64,000 bases of DNA from Syntrophaceae bacterium (GTDB taxonomy: Bacteria; Desulfobacterota; Syntrophia; Syntrophales; PHBD01). The notes under the pieces are model-generated. The model was given only the letters and a program-made list of their open reading frames with translations, was not told the origin of the DNA and did not search any database. Both the position numbers and the translations under genes were made by a program. Below, piece after piece: positions 35,080 through 43,809 of this stretch. The stretch lies in contig JABLXX010000003.1 in the NCBI GenBank assembly GCA_013177825.1, positions 186,001 through 250,000 on the forward strand, in the 5' to 3' direction. The stretch's first letter is position 1. The number at the start of each line of letters is the position of its first letter.

Positions 35080-37539
35080 ATGAGCCGCTTTCAGGAAAGC
35101 ACAAGCAGCAGGATTTTTCAGATTGAGCACACGGCGGACACTCTCCCGTCGCAGGGCCGGATGATGGCCATGCTGGGCGTCCGCGCCGGCGCAACCGGCA
35201 CGGACATCGAAACGCTTCCCTTTGCAATGCGCGATACGACGGCGGGAAGCGAGACGGAGCTCCAGGCCGCCGTGCTCGGCCAGAGAAGCAATGTGGATCT
35301 GCCGCTGACTATCGAAGCCTCCAACTACTTCGCCAACATCATCCGCCGCGCCGCTGCCGGGGACACGAAAAAGAGAGTCATCACGGACCTGGAGAGTTAT
35401 CTGGATTCCGGAACGGAGCAGTTGTGGGAAAACAGCTGGGTCCGCTTCCCCCGGTCCTCCCTCGGACCGTTTGCCTGGGAGGTATGGCAGCGGGACCTGC
35501 TGGCGGACAAGAATAATCCCGCCCTGGGGAATCGAAGCGACGCGGACAGGTTCGTCTGTTCGCGCGGGAACCAACTGGAGCTTCGGGTGCCCGTAAGCTA
35601 TCTGCTGAAGCTGTCGCTGGCGGAGGCCCTGGATGCCGGAAGGGGCTTGCCCGATCCGATCCGGGAGACCGGCCTGAAGCTCCTGGAGCATTTTCTGAAC
35701 GACAATACGTCACCGGAGACCTTTTCCTTTTCCATCACCGGCCTGTGCCCGGAAGAGGGCATGGGGCGGGCCGTTGCCGGAGAGATGTCCGAACGGTACC
35801 TCTTCACGCAGCTTCTCATTCAGTATGCCAACGAGAAGTTCGGCCTGACCTCCGGCGGCCAGAGGGCCCTGGTGTTCCACTCCCCTCATCCGCCGATCCG
35901 CCAGAAAATGCTGAATGACTGCATCTCCGATGCCTTCTATCGGGAGTTGTTCATGAGCCCCTGCCTGTCCGGATGGAACCGGGGGGAAGAAAAATACGAG
36001 TACATGCACCTGTGCCACCGGGTGCTCAGCCGCAGCCAGCTCAATGCGGTGGGAAAACTCCGGGAGGCGGGCATCGTGACCAGCAACCTCGTGACGCTTC
36101 CCAATACGTCGAACATCAGCCTCGCCAACAACGGGACCCATGTCAGCTTGGGGAGCCGCCGGATCGGCGCCGCCATGGCGGACCCGTCCTCCAGGTTCAA
36201 CGCGGCCTGCGAAAAATATCTGGGAGACCTGGCGGTCAAGATCGTGGAGCATTTTCTGCCTCTGTTTGTCGGGACGTACAGCGCCGCTCCGTACCGGCTC
36301 GATTTTCTCGATTTTCACGCCGAAAAGGCCCTGGGGTTCCTTCCCCACGAACTCGACTATACCCATCTGCGGATGCTCTGGCGGCGCTGGCAGAAGAAGG
36401 CCGGCATCCGGGTGTTCGGCCGCCCCGTCACCCCCTTCGGCCCCCTGTGGCTGGACCGTTTTCTCCGCGGGCTGTTCTCCCTGAAGGGAGATTACCTCCC
36501 GGATTACCGGCTGATCGATTACCTGGTGGCCATTCTGAGCACCGAGCGGAGCCCGGCCCTGGACGGCCGCCTGCACAACGGCGACCGCCTGAAGCACGAC
36601 CTCCAGGACCTCGGCGTCTTCGACGCCAAGATGTCCCTCTACCTCCTTGAGAAGCTCCGGGAATACGACGTGATGGGGTTCTCCGGGTTCGAGGCCCGCC
36701 ATTACAGCCTGTTCGAGAGCTTCGAGGAGGACGCCGCCCGGGCGGTCAATCTCCAGAACCTGCTGTACTGTCTTGCGTTCAAGTACATCGCCCAGGGTAC
36801 CGTCACCCATGACCGGATTCCCGATTCGCCCGTCATCGAAAGCGAGCGCCGGCAGATCCTGTTCGGGGCCGCCATCGGCATTCCGACGTTCTACGTCCGC
36901 CAGGACAGCGCCAACCGGTTTCTGAAGAGGATTCTGTCCCGTACCGGGAGAACCCGCTCCAGCCGCCGGTATCCCGGATACGTCCGGGTCCATAATCTGG
37001 AATACCGTCGGGCCCTGGTGAAAATTCTCCGGGAAGAGGCGGCGGACCTGATCGAAATGCTCGGCTTCGCGGAAACAATCGAGGATCTGGAAAAACGCCT
37101 GGAGGATCCGGAGAGCCTGAGCGCGGCGGGGAAAATCACCCGAGCCGTCCTGCGCGGGAAGAAGTCCCCCCATCCGCTGGCTTTGCCGGCGGGCGAGTTC
37201 AACCGGGCCGCGGAAGCCTATTACCGGCAGGACCTGCGGATCCTCCATATGAAAGAGGCCTTCCGGTTTCTGGAGGAGAAAGTTGCGATGCTGGGTGCAG
37301 CAAATCGGCGGCTGCGGCCCGGATCCGGGCAGGCCCTGCGGGTTGTGCTGGGAGACCGGGATCCGCTGGAGTTCCTGGATCTGGCGCGGCGGGGCGTTCT
37401 CGAAGAAACGGCAGCCGAGCCCGTTCTGTTGAACCTTCTATTGCTGATGGTGATCGTGATCCATGAAAACAAACTGCATGACCAGCCCCTGGTGGACCCT
37501 TTCGACCCCGAGTCCGTCCGCGTCGCATCAGTATATTGA
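35080..37539 (+). CDS. Unrecognised 819-residue protein, Pho-box controlled
   Basis: I do not recognise this family. The protein is soluble, with no signal peptide and no clear TM except a hydrophobic patch near the C-terminus (LLNLLLLMVIVIHENKLHDQ). Notable segments are QLELRVPVSYLLKLSLAEAL, HSPHPPIRQKMLNDCISDAF, EYMHLCHRVLSRSQLNAVGK, LPNTSNISLANNGTHVSLGS, LDFLDFHAEKALGFLPHELD and a late Arg/Lys-rich part. Many conserved-looking His, Asp and Arg residues suggest an enzyme. It has a good ribosome site, normal codon use for the region and a Pho box. It overlaps the phosphatidylserine decarboxylase gene by 77 bases, so the two are probably functionally tied. Confidence 0.6.
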   Translation: MSRFQESTSSRIFQIEHTADTLPSQGRMMAMLGVRAGATGTDIETLPFAMRDTTAGSETELQAAVLGQRSNVDLPLTIEASNYFANIIRRAAAGDTKKRVITDLESYLDSGTEQLWENSWVRFPRSSLGPFAWEVWQRDLLADKNNPALGNRSDADRFVCSRGNQLELRVPVSYLLKLSLAEALDAGRGLPDPIRETGLKLLEHFLNDNTSPETFSFSITGLCPEEGMGRAVAGEMSERYLFTQLLIQYANEKFGLTSGGQRALVFHSPHPPIRQKMLNDCISDAFYRELFMSPCLSGWNRGEEKYEYMHLCHRVLSRSQLNAVGKLREAGIVTSNLVTLPNTSNISLANNGTHVSLGSRRIGAAMADPSSRFNAACEKYLGDLAVKIVEHFLPLFVGTYSAAPYRLDFLDFHAEKALGFLPHELDYTHLRMLWRRWQKKAGIRVFGRPVTPFGPLWLDRFLRGLFSLKGDYLPDYRLIDYLVAILSTERSPALDGRLHNGDRLKHDLQDLGVFDAKMSLYLLEKLREYDVMGFSGFEARHYSLFESFEEDAARAVNLQNLLYCLAFKYIAQGTVTHDRIPDSPVIESERRQILFGAAIGIPTFYVRQDSANRFLKRILSRTGRTRSSRRYPGYVRVHNLEYRRALVKILREEAADLIEMLGFAETIEDLEKRLEDPESLSAAGKITRAVLRGKKSPHPLALPAGEFNRAAEAYYRQDLRILHMKEAFRFLEEKVAMLGAANRRLRPGSGQALRVVLGDRDPLEFLDLARRGVLEETAAEPVLLNLLLLMVIVIHENKLHDQPLVDPFDPESVRVASVY

Positions 37540-38521
37540 CCGCGGGAGCCGCGCCGTTCACGAAGAGCATCTCTACGGAGACCGGGTCGTCCGCTTTCTC
37601 TATTCGCCCCTGCGGGAGCATGCCCCCCTCCTGTTCCGCGCCCTGACGGGCCGGCGCATATCGTCACTCCTGGGATTCTTTAACTACGAGGGATTCCTGA
37701 GCGGGAGGCTGGCCGATCCGGAGGAATTTATGAAAAAGGCCGGAATTGACCCCCGGGAATGCCTTGATCCGCCTATCCGGCTCGACACGCCGAAAAAAAT
37801 CTTCGAGCGGAAGATCCGCTACTGGGAGTGCCGCCCGATGCCGAATGATCCCGCCGCCGTCGTGTCCCCAGCCGATTCGAGAATGCTGGTGGGATCCCTC
37901 GACGAGACGTCCAGTCTCTTCATCAAGGGAAAATTCTTCGACCTGGGGGAACTGCTGGGAAAGCGGCGATGGCGGGAGGCCTTCGAGGGGGGATCCTTCG
38001 CCGTTTTTCGGCTCACGCCGGACAAGTATCATTACAATCATGTCCCGGCGGCGGGAAAAGTCGCCGATTTTTATCCAATCGACGGGCATTACCACGCCTG
38101 CCATCCGGAGGCGGTTGTCTCTCTGGCGCGTCCCTTCTCGAAAAACAAGCGGGTCGTCACCGTCGTCGACACGGACGTTCCGGGAGGGACCGGGGCGGGC
38201 ATCGTGGCCATGATCGAGGTCGTCGCCCTGATGATCGGAGACATCGTCCAGTGTTACAGCAGGAAACGGTATGATGAATCCCTCGCCGTCGGTAAGAACC
38301 TGTTCCTGAAAAGGGGTTCTCCGAAAAGCCTTTTCCGTCCGGGCAGCAGCACCGTCGTTCTCCTCTTCGAGAGGAACCGGGTTCGCTTCGCCGAGGATAT
38401 CGTCTGGAACATGCGCCGCTCCGGCGTTAAAAGCATCTATACACGGGGATTCGGACAGCCCCTCGCGGAAACGGAGGTTTTTACCCGAAGCAGCATCGGG
38501 ACGTCGTTGGGCAAAACGTGA
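37463..38521 (+). CDS. psd: Phosphatidylserine decarboxylase family protein
   Basis: From ATG 37463 the protein has 352 residues, but the recognisable domain begins near QYIDRGSRAVHEEHLYG at residue 23. It contains VVSPADSRMLVG (SPADG-type motif), FRLTPDKYHYNHVPAAGKV and the self-cleavage site in FRPGSSTVVLLFE, where the Ser becomes the pyruvoyl group. Known enzymes convert phosphatidylserine to phosphatidylethanolamine at the membrane; some homologues act on other substrates. It overlaps the upstream unknown gene by 77 bases. The canonical LGST is GSST here, which is acceptable. No ribosome site is obvious, so expression may depend on coupling. Confidence 0.85.
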   Translation: MKTNCMTSPWWTLSTPSPSASHQYIDRGSRAVHEEHLYGDRVVRFLYSPLREHAPLLFRALTGRRISSLLGFFNYEGFLSGRLADPEEFMKKAGIDPRECLDPPIRLDTPKKIFERKIRYWECRPMPNDPAAVVSPADSRMLVGSLDETSSLFIKGKFFDLGELLGKRRWREAFEGGSFAVFRLTPDKYHYNHVPAAGKVADFYPIDGHYHACHPEAVVSLARPFSKNKRVVTVVDTDVPGGTGAGIVAMIEVVALMIGDIVQCYSRKRYDESLAVGKNLFLKRGSPKSLFRPGSSTVVLLFERNRVRFAEDIVWNMRRSGVKSIYTRGFGQPLAETEVFTRSSIGTSLGKT

Positions 38522-38542
38522 AGTCCGGAAAGGAGAAAACAG

Positions 38543-39046
38543 GTGAATACCGATTTCAGGAACAGGATCCGTCAGACGCTGGCCAGCCGACTCGAGGCGC
38601 TTCAGGGAACCGCCTGCCGCACCGTCTCCGCCATGAAGGACGGCGCGGAACCATGCGCCGATCCGATGGACCATGCAATCCTTGAACACGACCGCCAGGT
38701 CGAGTTGACGATCCGCGGACACGAGCGGAGCGTGATCCGGAACATCCAGGAGGCGCTTCGTAGAATCGACCGGGGATTGTTCGGGATTTGTGTCGTCTGC
38801 GGATCGTCCATCGGAGAGAGGAGGCTGCTCGCCGAGCCGACGACCCGCCTCTGCAGGAGCTGCCGGGAGTTGGAAGAGTCCGGGGAGCGGGATGGCCGGA
38901 ATGGGTCCCGGGGCACGCCCGTCGTCGATGCCTCAAAGGGGTTTCAAAAGGGAGAAGCGGGAGAGGCTCTCCCGTCTCACGAGAAGAGGCGCAAGGGGCC
39001 CCATTCGCATCAGCGCCGCGCCGTTGAGGGAGGAACCGGGCGATGA
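38543..39046 (+). CDS. DksA/TraR-type zinc-finger protein
   Basis: The 167-residue protein has a helical N-terminal coiled-coil region and the C4 zinc finger CVVC-x17-CRSC at about residues 92-114, preceded by IQEALRRIDRGLFGICVVCG, the DksA/TraR signature. The acidic tip DxxDxA of E. coli DksA is not evident. The tail after the finger (about 45 residues) is long, basic and low in complexity. DksA-like proteins bind RNA polymerase's secondary channel and tune transcription during starvation. It follows psd by 21 bases and overlaps the next gene by four bases. Confidence 0.8.
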   Translation: MNTDFRNRIRQTLASRLEALQGTACRTVSAMKDGAEPCADPMDHAILEHDRQVELTIRGHERSVIRNIQEALRRIDRGLFGICVVCGSSIGERRLLAEPTTRLCRSCRELEESGERDGRNGSRGTPVVDASKGFQKGEAGEALPSHEKRRKGPHSHQRRAVEGGTGR

Positions 39047-40101
39047 TCGCCAACATGCTGTTTGTCGTGGTTCTGGGAGGAGCGCTTTATACGCTGCTGT
39101 TCTGGGGATTCCGGACGCTTCCCGGGGAATCCTGGCAGATCGCCGCCTGCATCCCCAGGATTCGAAACGCCGACGGCCGCTGGGACGGCCTGAACCTGAC
39201 CTGGTACGGGTTTTTCACGGCGACAGCCTATGTCCTGGCCGTGGCCGTCCTGCTGGTCCTTCTGTCCTCCATCGGCGTACCGCCACTGCTGACGCTCCTG
39301 ATGGTCCTGGCCGTGCTGGTTCTCTGCGTCCCCGCGTCCCGCCTCATTGCGGGGTGGGTCGAAGGAAAGCGGCACACTCTCACCGTCGGCGGCGCTTCCT
39401 TCGTCGGCCTGCTGGCTGCGCCCTGGGTCGTCCTGCTCGCCGGGGCCGGATCGGAGCGCTTTCTGGGGCGACCGGTCGAAATCATGGCGGTCCTGGCGGC
39501 CATGTCGATTTCCTACGCCCTGGGGGAAGGAATCGGACGGCTCGCCTGTATCAGCTTCGGCTGCTGCTACGGGAAGCCCCTCTCCGACGCATCCCCGTTT
39601 GTCCGGAAGATCCTCGGGCCTTTCCACTTCATCTTCCGGGGGGAGACGAAGAAAATCGCCTACGCCCACGGCTTGGAGGGATGTCCGGTGATCCCCGTCC
39701 AGGGGATGACGGCCCTGCTGTACACCACGGCGGGCCTTATCGGGATCGTTCTTTTCCTGGAGGGCTGCCGGACCGCCGCGTTCATCCTGACCCTTGCGAT
39801 TACCCAGGCCTGGCGGGTTCTGTCCGAGTTTCTGCGAGCCGATTATCGGGGAGAGCAGCCCTTTTCCGCATACCAGGCCATGGCCCTTGCGAGCGTATGT
39901 TACGGCCTGTGCCTGACGTTTCTCTTCCCCGAAGCTTTACCCGTAGGTGGAGCTGACATCAAAGCGGGCCTGGCATCCCTGTTGCAGCAGTCCGTGATCA
40001 TCTTCCTGCAGGTCCTCTGGACGGCCCTGGCGTTTCATACGGGCCGAAGCAGCGTGACAGCCTCCCGCATTTCCATTCATGTCCTGAAGGAGAAAACCTG
40101 A
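39043..40101 (+). CDS. Lgt-like (prolipoprotein diacylglyceryl transferase family) membrane protein
   Basis: This 352-residue polytopic protein carries GEGIGRLACISFGCCYGKPL at about residue 165. This is a version of the Lgt signature in which the GRxGNFxNGE loop is replaced by a Cys-Cys-Tyr-Gly loop. A family-like VPVQ/PVIPVQGMTALLY and RVLSEFLRADYRGEQPFSAY follow. Lgt uses phosphatidylglycerol to lipidate prolipoproteins, but this branch may transfer a lipid or glycerol group to something else. It is a paralogue, not the housekeeping Lgt, judging by the altered motif and the Pho-linked operon. Confidence 0.72.
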   Translation: MIANMLFVVVLGGALYTLLFWGFRTLPGESWQIAACIPRIRNADGRWDGLNLTWYGFFTATAYVLAVAVLLVLLSSIGVPPLLTLLMVLAVLVLCVPASRLIAGWVEGKRHTLTVGGASFVGLLAAPWVVLLAGAGSERFLGRPVEIMAVLAAMSISYALGEGIGRLACISFGCCYGKPLSDASPFVRKILGPFHFIFRGETKKIAYAHGLEGCPVIPVQGMTALLYTTAGLIGIVLFLEGCRTAAFILTLAITQAWRVLSEFLRADYRGEQPFSAYQAMALASVCYGLCLTFLFPEALPVGGADIKAGLASLLQQSVIIFLQVLWTALAFHTGRSSVTASRISIHVLKEKT

Positions 40102-40104
40102 ATC

Positions 40105-41982
40105 ATGGAACCCGTTGTGCGCACCCGCCGGCGTTTCCGGCGCGGCAACTCCCTGGAGTCGCCCGAAGAGAGCTCGATCGATGTATTTGTCGATCACGTC
40201 GATCCCCGCCCTCATTTCCATCCCATTCTCGATCTCCTGACGGGAACCGTCCTGGGCTATGAGGTGCTGTCCCGGGGGAATCCCCCTTTTGTAAGTCCAT
40301 GCGCCATGTTCGGCGAGGCAGGAAAACGGGGGTGCACCTGGGAAATGGAGCGGGCCTGCCGGGTAGCCGCCCTGAAAAAGATCACCTCCCTTCCGGACGG
40401 TTTTCGCACCGCCATCTATTTCATCAACGTGAGCCCCGATATTTTCAGCGACCCCCGCTTCCTCGAGCGTTTCACCCAGACCCGGCTGGGCGAATACGGA
40501 CTCGACCAGGGGCAGATCGTTCTCGAGATCACGGAGGAGAAGGCCTTTGCGGACGTCGAGCACTTTTCCAGCCTCATCAGGCACTATGTGAACCAGGGGT
40601 TCCGGATTTCCCTGGACGATTTCGGCTCCGGCTACTCCGGCTTGATCTCCCTTGTCGCCTCGACGCCCCATTACCTCAAACTGGACATGGCCATCGTGCG
40701 GGACGTCCATCTTCATGAATACAAACAGAAACTCCTGAAATCCATCGCTTCCATCGCTACCAGTGTGAATGCCAAACTCATCGCCGAGGGGGTCGAGTCA
40801 TGGGAGGAACTGGACGTGCTCCTGAAATACGGCGTCCGTTATGCCCAGGGATTCCTGTTCGGCCGGCCCATGGCGGACCCATACCTTCCCGCGGAGGAAA
40901 TGAAGCGAAAGATCGCCTCCCTGGTCAAGCGGTACGACTCAGCCAAGGTGGAGCTGGATGAAGTGATCGGCAGCCTCGCGATCCGGCCGATGACCATTGC
41001 GCAACGAACGGTGGACTGCCGGGCGATGGACGACCTGTTCAAGAATTCCCTTCACCTGGACCATCTGGTGATCCTCGACGGAGAGGAAATCAGCGGGCTC
41101 GTCACCCGGCAGCATTTCTACACCCAGACGGGAGGGGCCTTCGGCTACCAGCTCTTTCAGAAGAAACCGATTGATGCGGTCTGCAAGCGAAATCCCCTGG
41201 TGGTGGAGGACCGGATCACCGTGACCACCCTGGCTAAACTGGCCATGGACCGTTTTCAGGAGGATCTCTACGACCCGGTGCTGGTGGTGGACCGCAACCG
41301 GCGTTTCCTGGGCAGCGTGACGATGAAGCAGATCATCACGAAGGCCGTGGAGCTTGAGGTCCGCTGCGCCATGGGGGCGAATCCCCTGACAAACCTGCCC
41401 GGGAACGAGCTGATCCGGAACTGGATTCACGACGCCCTGTTGCTTCACGCCTACTCCATCCTGTACGCCGATCTGGACAACTTCAAGGGGTTCAACGATG
41501 TTTACGGATTTCTCATGGGCGACGAGATGCTGCGTCTCACCGCGAAGGTCCTGTCGGAGGTGCTCCCCTCCCTCCCGGCAGGGTCCAGGCTCGGGCACAT
41601 CGGCGGGGACGATTTCGTCATCGTCTGCCCCGGGATCGTGGAAGACGGGGCGGTACAAAGCCTGTGCGAGGCATTCGACAGGGAAAAGATCGCGTTGTTT
41701 CGGGACGATCACATCCGGCAGGGATACATGGACATCCGGGATCGCCAGGGGGACTCCGTCCGGGTTCCCCTCGTGACGATCAGCATCGCCATCGTCGACA
41801 GCCGGCGCGTCTGGGTGGATCCCCATCCGGCCCTGTTTTCCGTGGTTGCGGCGTCCCTGAAGAAGAAGGTGAAACAGATGACCCGCGAAACCGGCCGGAG
41901 CGGATTCCTCTTTGAACAGCGGACCTACGGCGGTTCGGATTCCCTGCACTTTGAAGGGTATGGTGGGAGTGAGGCGGGATGA
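40105..41982 (+). CDS. EAL-CBS-GGDEF c-di-GMP regulator
   Basis: The 625-residue protein has an N-terminal EAL domain with YEVLSRG (EVL for EAL), FINVSPD, EITEEKAF, LDDFGSGYSGL, LKLDMAIVRD and LIAEGVES, so the metal and base residues are kept. Next come two CBS-like repeats (about 285-420: LVILDGEEISGLVTRQHF and VLVVDRNRRFLGSVTM). A GGDEF domain ends the protein with YADLDNFKGFNDVYGFLMGD and RLGHIGGDDFVIVCP. Both c-di-GMP phosphodiesterase and cyclase activities are possible. CBS domains commonly bind adenine nucleotides. It is cytoplasmic, three bases after the Lgt-like gene, and overlaps the DUF3047 gene by four. Confidence 0.88.
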   Translation: MEPVVRTRRRFRRGNSLESPEESSIDVFVDHVDPRPHFHPILDLLTGTVLGYEVLSRGNPPFVSPCAMFGEAGKRGCTWEMERACRVAALKKITSLPDGFRTAIYFINVSPDIFSDPRFLERFTQTRLGEYGLDQGQIVLEITEEKAFADVEHFSSLIRHYVNQGFRISLDDFGSGYSGLISLVASTPHYLKLDMAIVRDVHLHEYKQKLLKSIASIATSVNAKLIAEGVESWEELDVLLKYGVRYAQGFLFGRPMADPYLPAEEMKRKIASLVKRYDSAKVELDEVIGSLAIRPMTIAQRTVDCRAMDDLFKNSLHLDHLVILDGEEISGLVTRQHFYTQTGGAFGYQLFQKKPIDAVCKRNPLVVEDRITVTTLAKLAMDRFQEDLYDPVLVVDRNRRFLGSVTMKQIITKAVELEVRCAMGANPLTNLPGNELIRNWIHDALLLHAYSILYADLDNFKGFNDVYGFLMGDEMLRLTAKVLSEVLPSLPAGSRLGHIGGDDFVIVCPGIVEDGAVQSLCEAFDREKIALFRDDHIRQGYMDIRDRQGDSVRVPLVTISIAIVDSRRVWVDPHPALFSVVAASLKKKVKQMTRETGRSGFLFEQRTYGGSDSLHFEGYGGSEAG

Positions 41983-42752
41983 AGCGGAGCCCCCCGTATC
42001 GGAAGCTCCCGGGAAGGTACATGAGACGGGCGCCCGGGAGGGCCTTCTTGATCGCCCTTGCCATCTTTACCCTGGCCATTCCCCGTTCGAGTTCCGCACC
42101 GGCCCTGGCGCAGACACCCCTGGAGGCGAATAGACTGGAGGTCCCATTCGATCCGAATCCGGCCACACCGAAAGGTCTTCCGGCAGGCTGGCGGATGCAG
42201 CGCCATCGGGGAGAACCGGAGCCTGTCCTGGAAAAGCGGGGCGGACGTTTCTATCTACGATTGGTGAGCCGGGGCGACAAGGCTTACGGGATCCGCAAGG
42301 AAATGCGGGTCGATCTCCGGGAGTTTCCCTACCTGCAATGGACCTGGAAGGCTGTTCGCCTCCCGCTGGGAGGAGACGTCCGACGCCGTGATGCCGACGA
42401 TCAGGCTTTGCAAATGTACGTCATTTTCCCCGGAAGTGGCGTCACCGCGAGGCTTTCTCCGACCGCCCTGGCCTATGTGTGGGACAACCGGGCGCCCAAA
42501 GGCTTTGTAGCGCCGAGTCCGCAGCCTTCCATGCGGCGGGTCCGGTACGTCGTCCTGCGCAATGGAACGGACCCGCTTGGAACCTGGGTGACGGAAAGGC
42601 GGAACATCCGGCAGGACGCATCGGCGCTTTTCCGGGATCTGGGCCTCGGCGAGCCGCCGCCAGCGGAGGGAATCCTCCTCTTCATCAATACCCATAAGAC
42701 CGGGACCGAGGCGGAGGGACTCATCGGCGACATTCATTTTTCGTCCCGCTGA
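41979..42752 (+). CDS. DUF3047 exported protein (second copy)
   Basis: The 257-residue protein has an N-terminal hydrophobic segment (AFLIALAIFTLAIP) behind a basic region, ending near ALAQ, which suits a signal peptide. The mature part has the DUF3047 pattern: LQWTWKAVRLPLGGDVRRRD, DDQALQMYVIF, ALAYVWDNRAP, WVTERRNIRQDA and GLIGDIHFSS. Function is unknown. It is coupled by ATGA to the EAL-CBS-GGDEF gene. Similarity to the first copy at 12264-13004 is at the motif level only. Confidence 0.72.
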   Translation: MKRSPPYRKLPGRYMRRAPGRAFLIALAIFTLAIPRSSSAPALAQTPLEANRLEVPFDPNPATPKGLPAGWRMQRHRGEPEPVLEKRGGRFYLRLVSRGDKAYGIRKEMRVDLREFPYLQWTWKAVRLPLGGDVRRRDADDQALQMYVIFPGSGVTARLSPTALAYVWDNRAPKGFVAPSPQPSMRRVRYVVLRNGTDPLGTWVTERRNIRQDASALFRDLGLGEPPPAEGILLFINTHKTGTEAEGLIGDIHFSSR

Positions 42753-42764
42753 ACGGAAATCCGC

Positions 42765-43736
42765 ATGCGCGTGTCCTTTCGCATTCTCCTGACGGCGGTT
42801 GCCCTGCTTACGATTGTTTCCGCCTTGATTTTATGCCGGGAACCGTCACGCGACGGATTGACCGGGCGGATCGCCCCCTCGACCTCGCGGCAGGCATCCG
42901 ATCAGGACCATGCCTTTTCCTGGTTTCCGAAGAAGCGATTTACGACGCGCAAAGGGGTCGCCCTTGTCATTCACGGCCTTAACCTGAAGCCGGAGCGCAT
43001 GGGGTCCATCATCGCGGCTCTCAACCGCGCCGGCGTCGACGTCCTGAACGTCTCCCTCCTCGGCCACGGAGACAATTACCGGCCCTTTGAAAGCCTGACG
43101 CCCGAGGCTGCGCGTCTGGAAACCTTTCGCAACGTAACATACCCGATCTGGCGGCAGGAGGTCCGGAACGCCTGTGAAAAGGCGAAGCGACGGGCTGCCC
43201 GGGAAAAGGTTCCCCTTTTTTTCGTCGGTTATTCCCTCGGCGGGCTTCTGGGGTGCGACCTCGTCCTGACGGACCCGGAGACGGCCTTCCGCCGGATGGT
43301 TCTCTTTGCCCCCGCTTTGAATGTCAAGGTCGAGGCCCACCTCCTGAAGGTACTGTCCCCGTTTCCGAATCTGGTCATAGACAGCCTTTCCCCCCGCTGG
43401 TACCGGGCGAATGACGGCACCCCCATGGCCGCCTACAGGGCCCTGTTCGATGCCATCGGGCATGTGGAGGGCAATGCCGGTCCGGGACTGAATGTTCCGA
43501 CCGTTGTCCTGATCGACAAGGAGGACGAGTTCATCTCGATGGAACGGATCCGGGAGTTCATGACCGAAACCGGACTCAGCCGCTGGCGCATTCTCCCCGT
43601 CAGGAAAGATGAGAATGTTGCGGCATCGACGTCCCATCACCTGGTCATCGACGAGGCGGCCGTGGGAAGGGAGCCCTGGAAAGGGATTGAGAAAGCCATT
43701 GTAAACCACCTTCTGGAAAGGGAGGCCGATTCATGA
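42765..43736 (+). CDS. Membrane-anchored alpha/beta hydrolase (lysophospholipase-like)
   Basis: The 323-residue protein starts with a hydrophobic anchor or signal (ILLTAVALLTIVSALILC). An alpha/beta hydrolase fold follows: ALVIHGLNLKPERMGSIIAA (oxyanion HG), NVSLLGHGDN, the nucleophile elbow FFVGYSLGGLLGCDL, an acid near IDKEDEFIS and a late HH in STSHHLVID. Such serine hydrolases act on lipid esters or related substrates. It follows the DUF3047 gene by 12 bases. Phosphatidylserine decarboxylase and Lgt-like genes in the same run suggest membrane lipid work, but the substrate is inferred only. Confidence 0.75.
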   Translation: MRVSFRILLTAVALLTIVSALILCREPSRDGLTGRIAPSTSRQASDQDHAFSWFPKKRFTTRKGVALVIHGLNLKPERMGSIIAALNRAGVDVLNVSLLGHGDNYRPFESLTPEAARLETFRNVTYPIWRQEVRNACEKAKRRAAREKVPLFFVGYSLGGLLGCDLVLTDPETAFRRMVLFAPALNVKVEAHLLKVLSPFPNLVIDSLSPRWYRANDGTPMAAYRALFDAIGHVEGNAGPGLNVPTVVLIDKEDEFISMERIREFMTETGLSRWRILPVRKDENVAASTSHHLVIDEAAVGREPWKGIEKAIVNHLLEREADS

Positions 43737-43738
43737 AA

Positions 43739-43771
43739 AGTTCACGGCGCTGTCCCGCAGCGGCAACAATT
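43739..43771 (+). promoter_or_regulatory. Possible degenerate Pho box before the second pstS
   Basis: AGTTCACGGCG, CTGTCCCGCAG and CGGCAACAATT follow at 11-bp steps and align with the three half-sites of the pst promoter, though with several mismatches. A clear -10 was not seen. Confidence 0.35.
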
Positions 43772-43809
43772 TGCTGGCAAACGGAACGGAACATACGGGA
43801 GGCAATACG

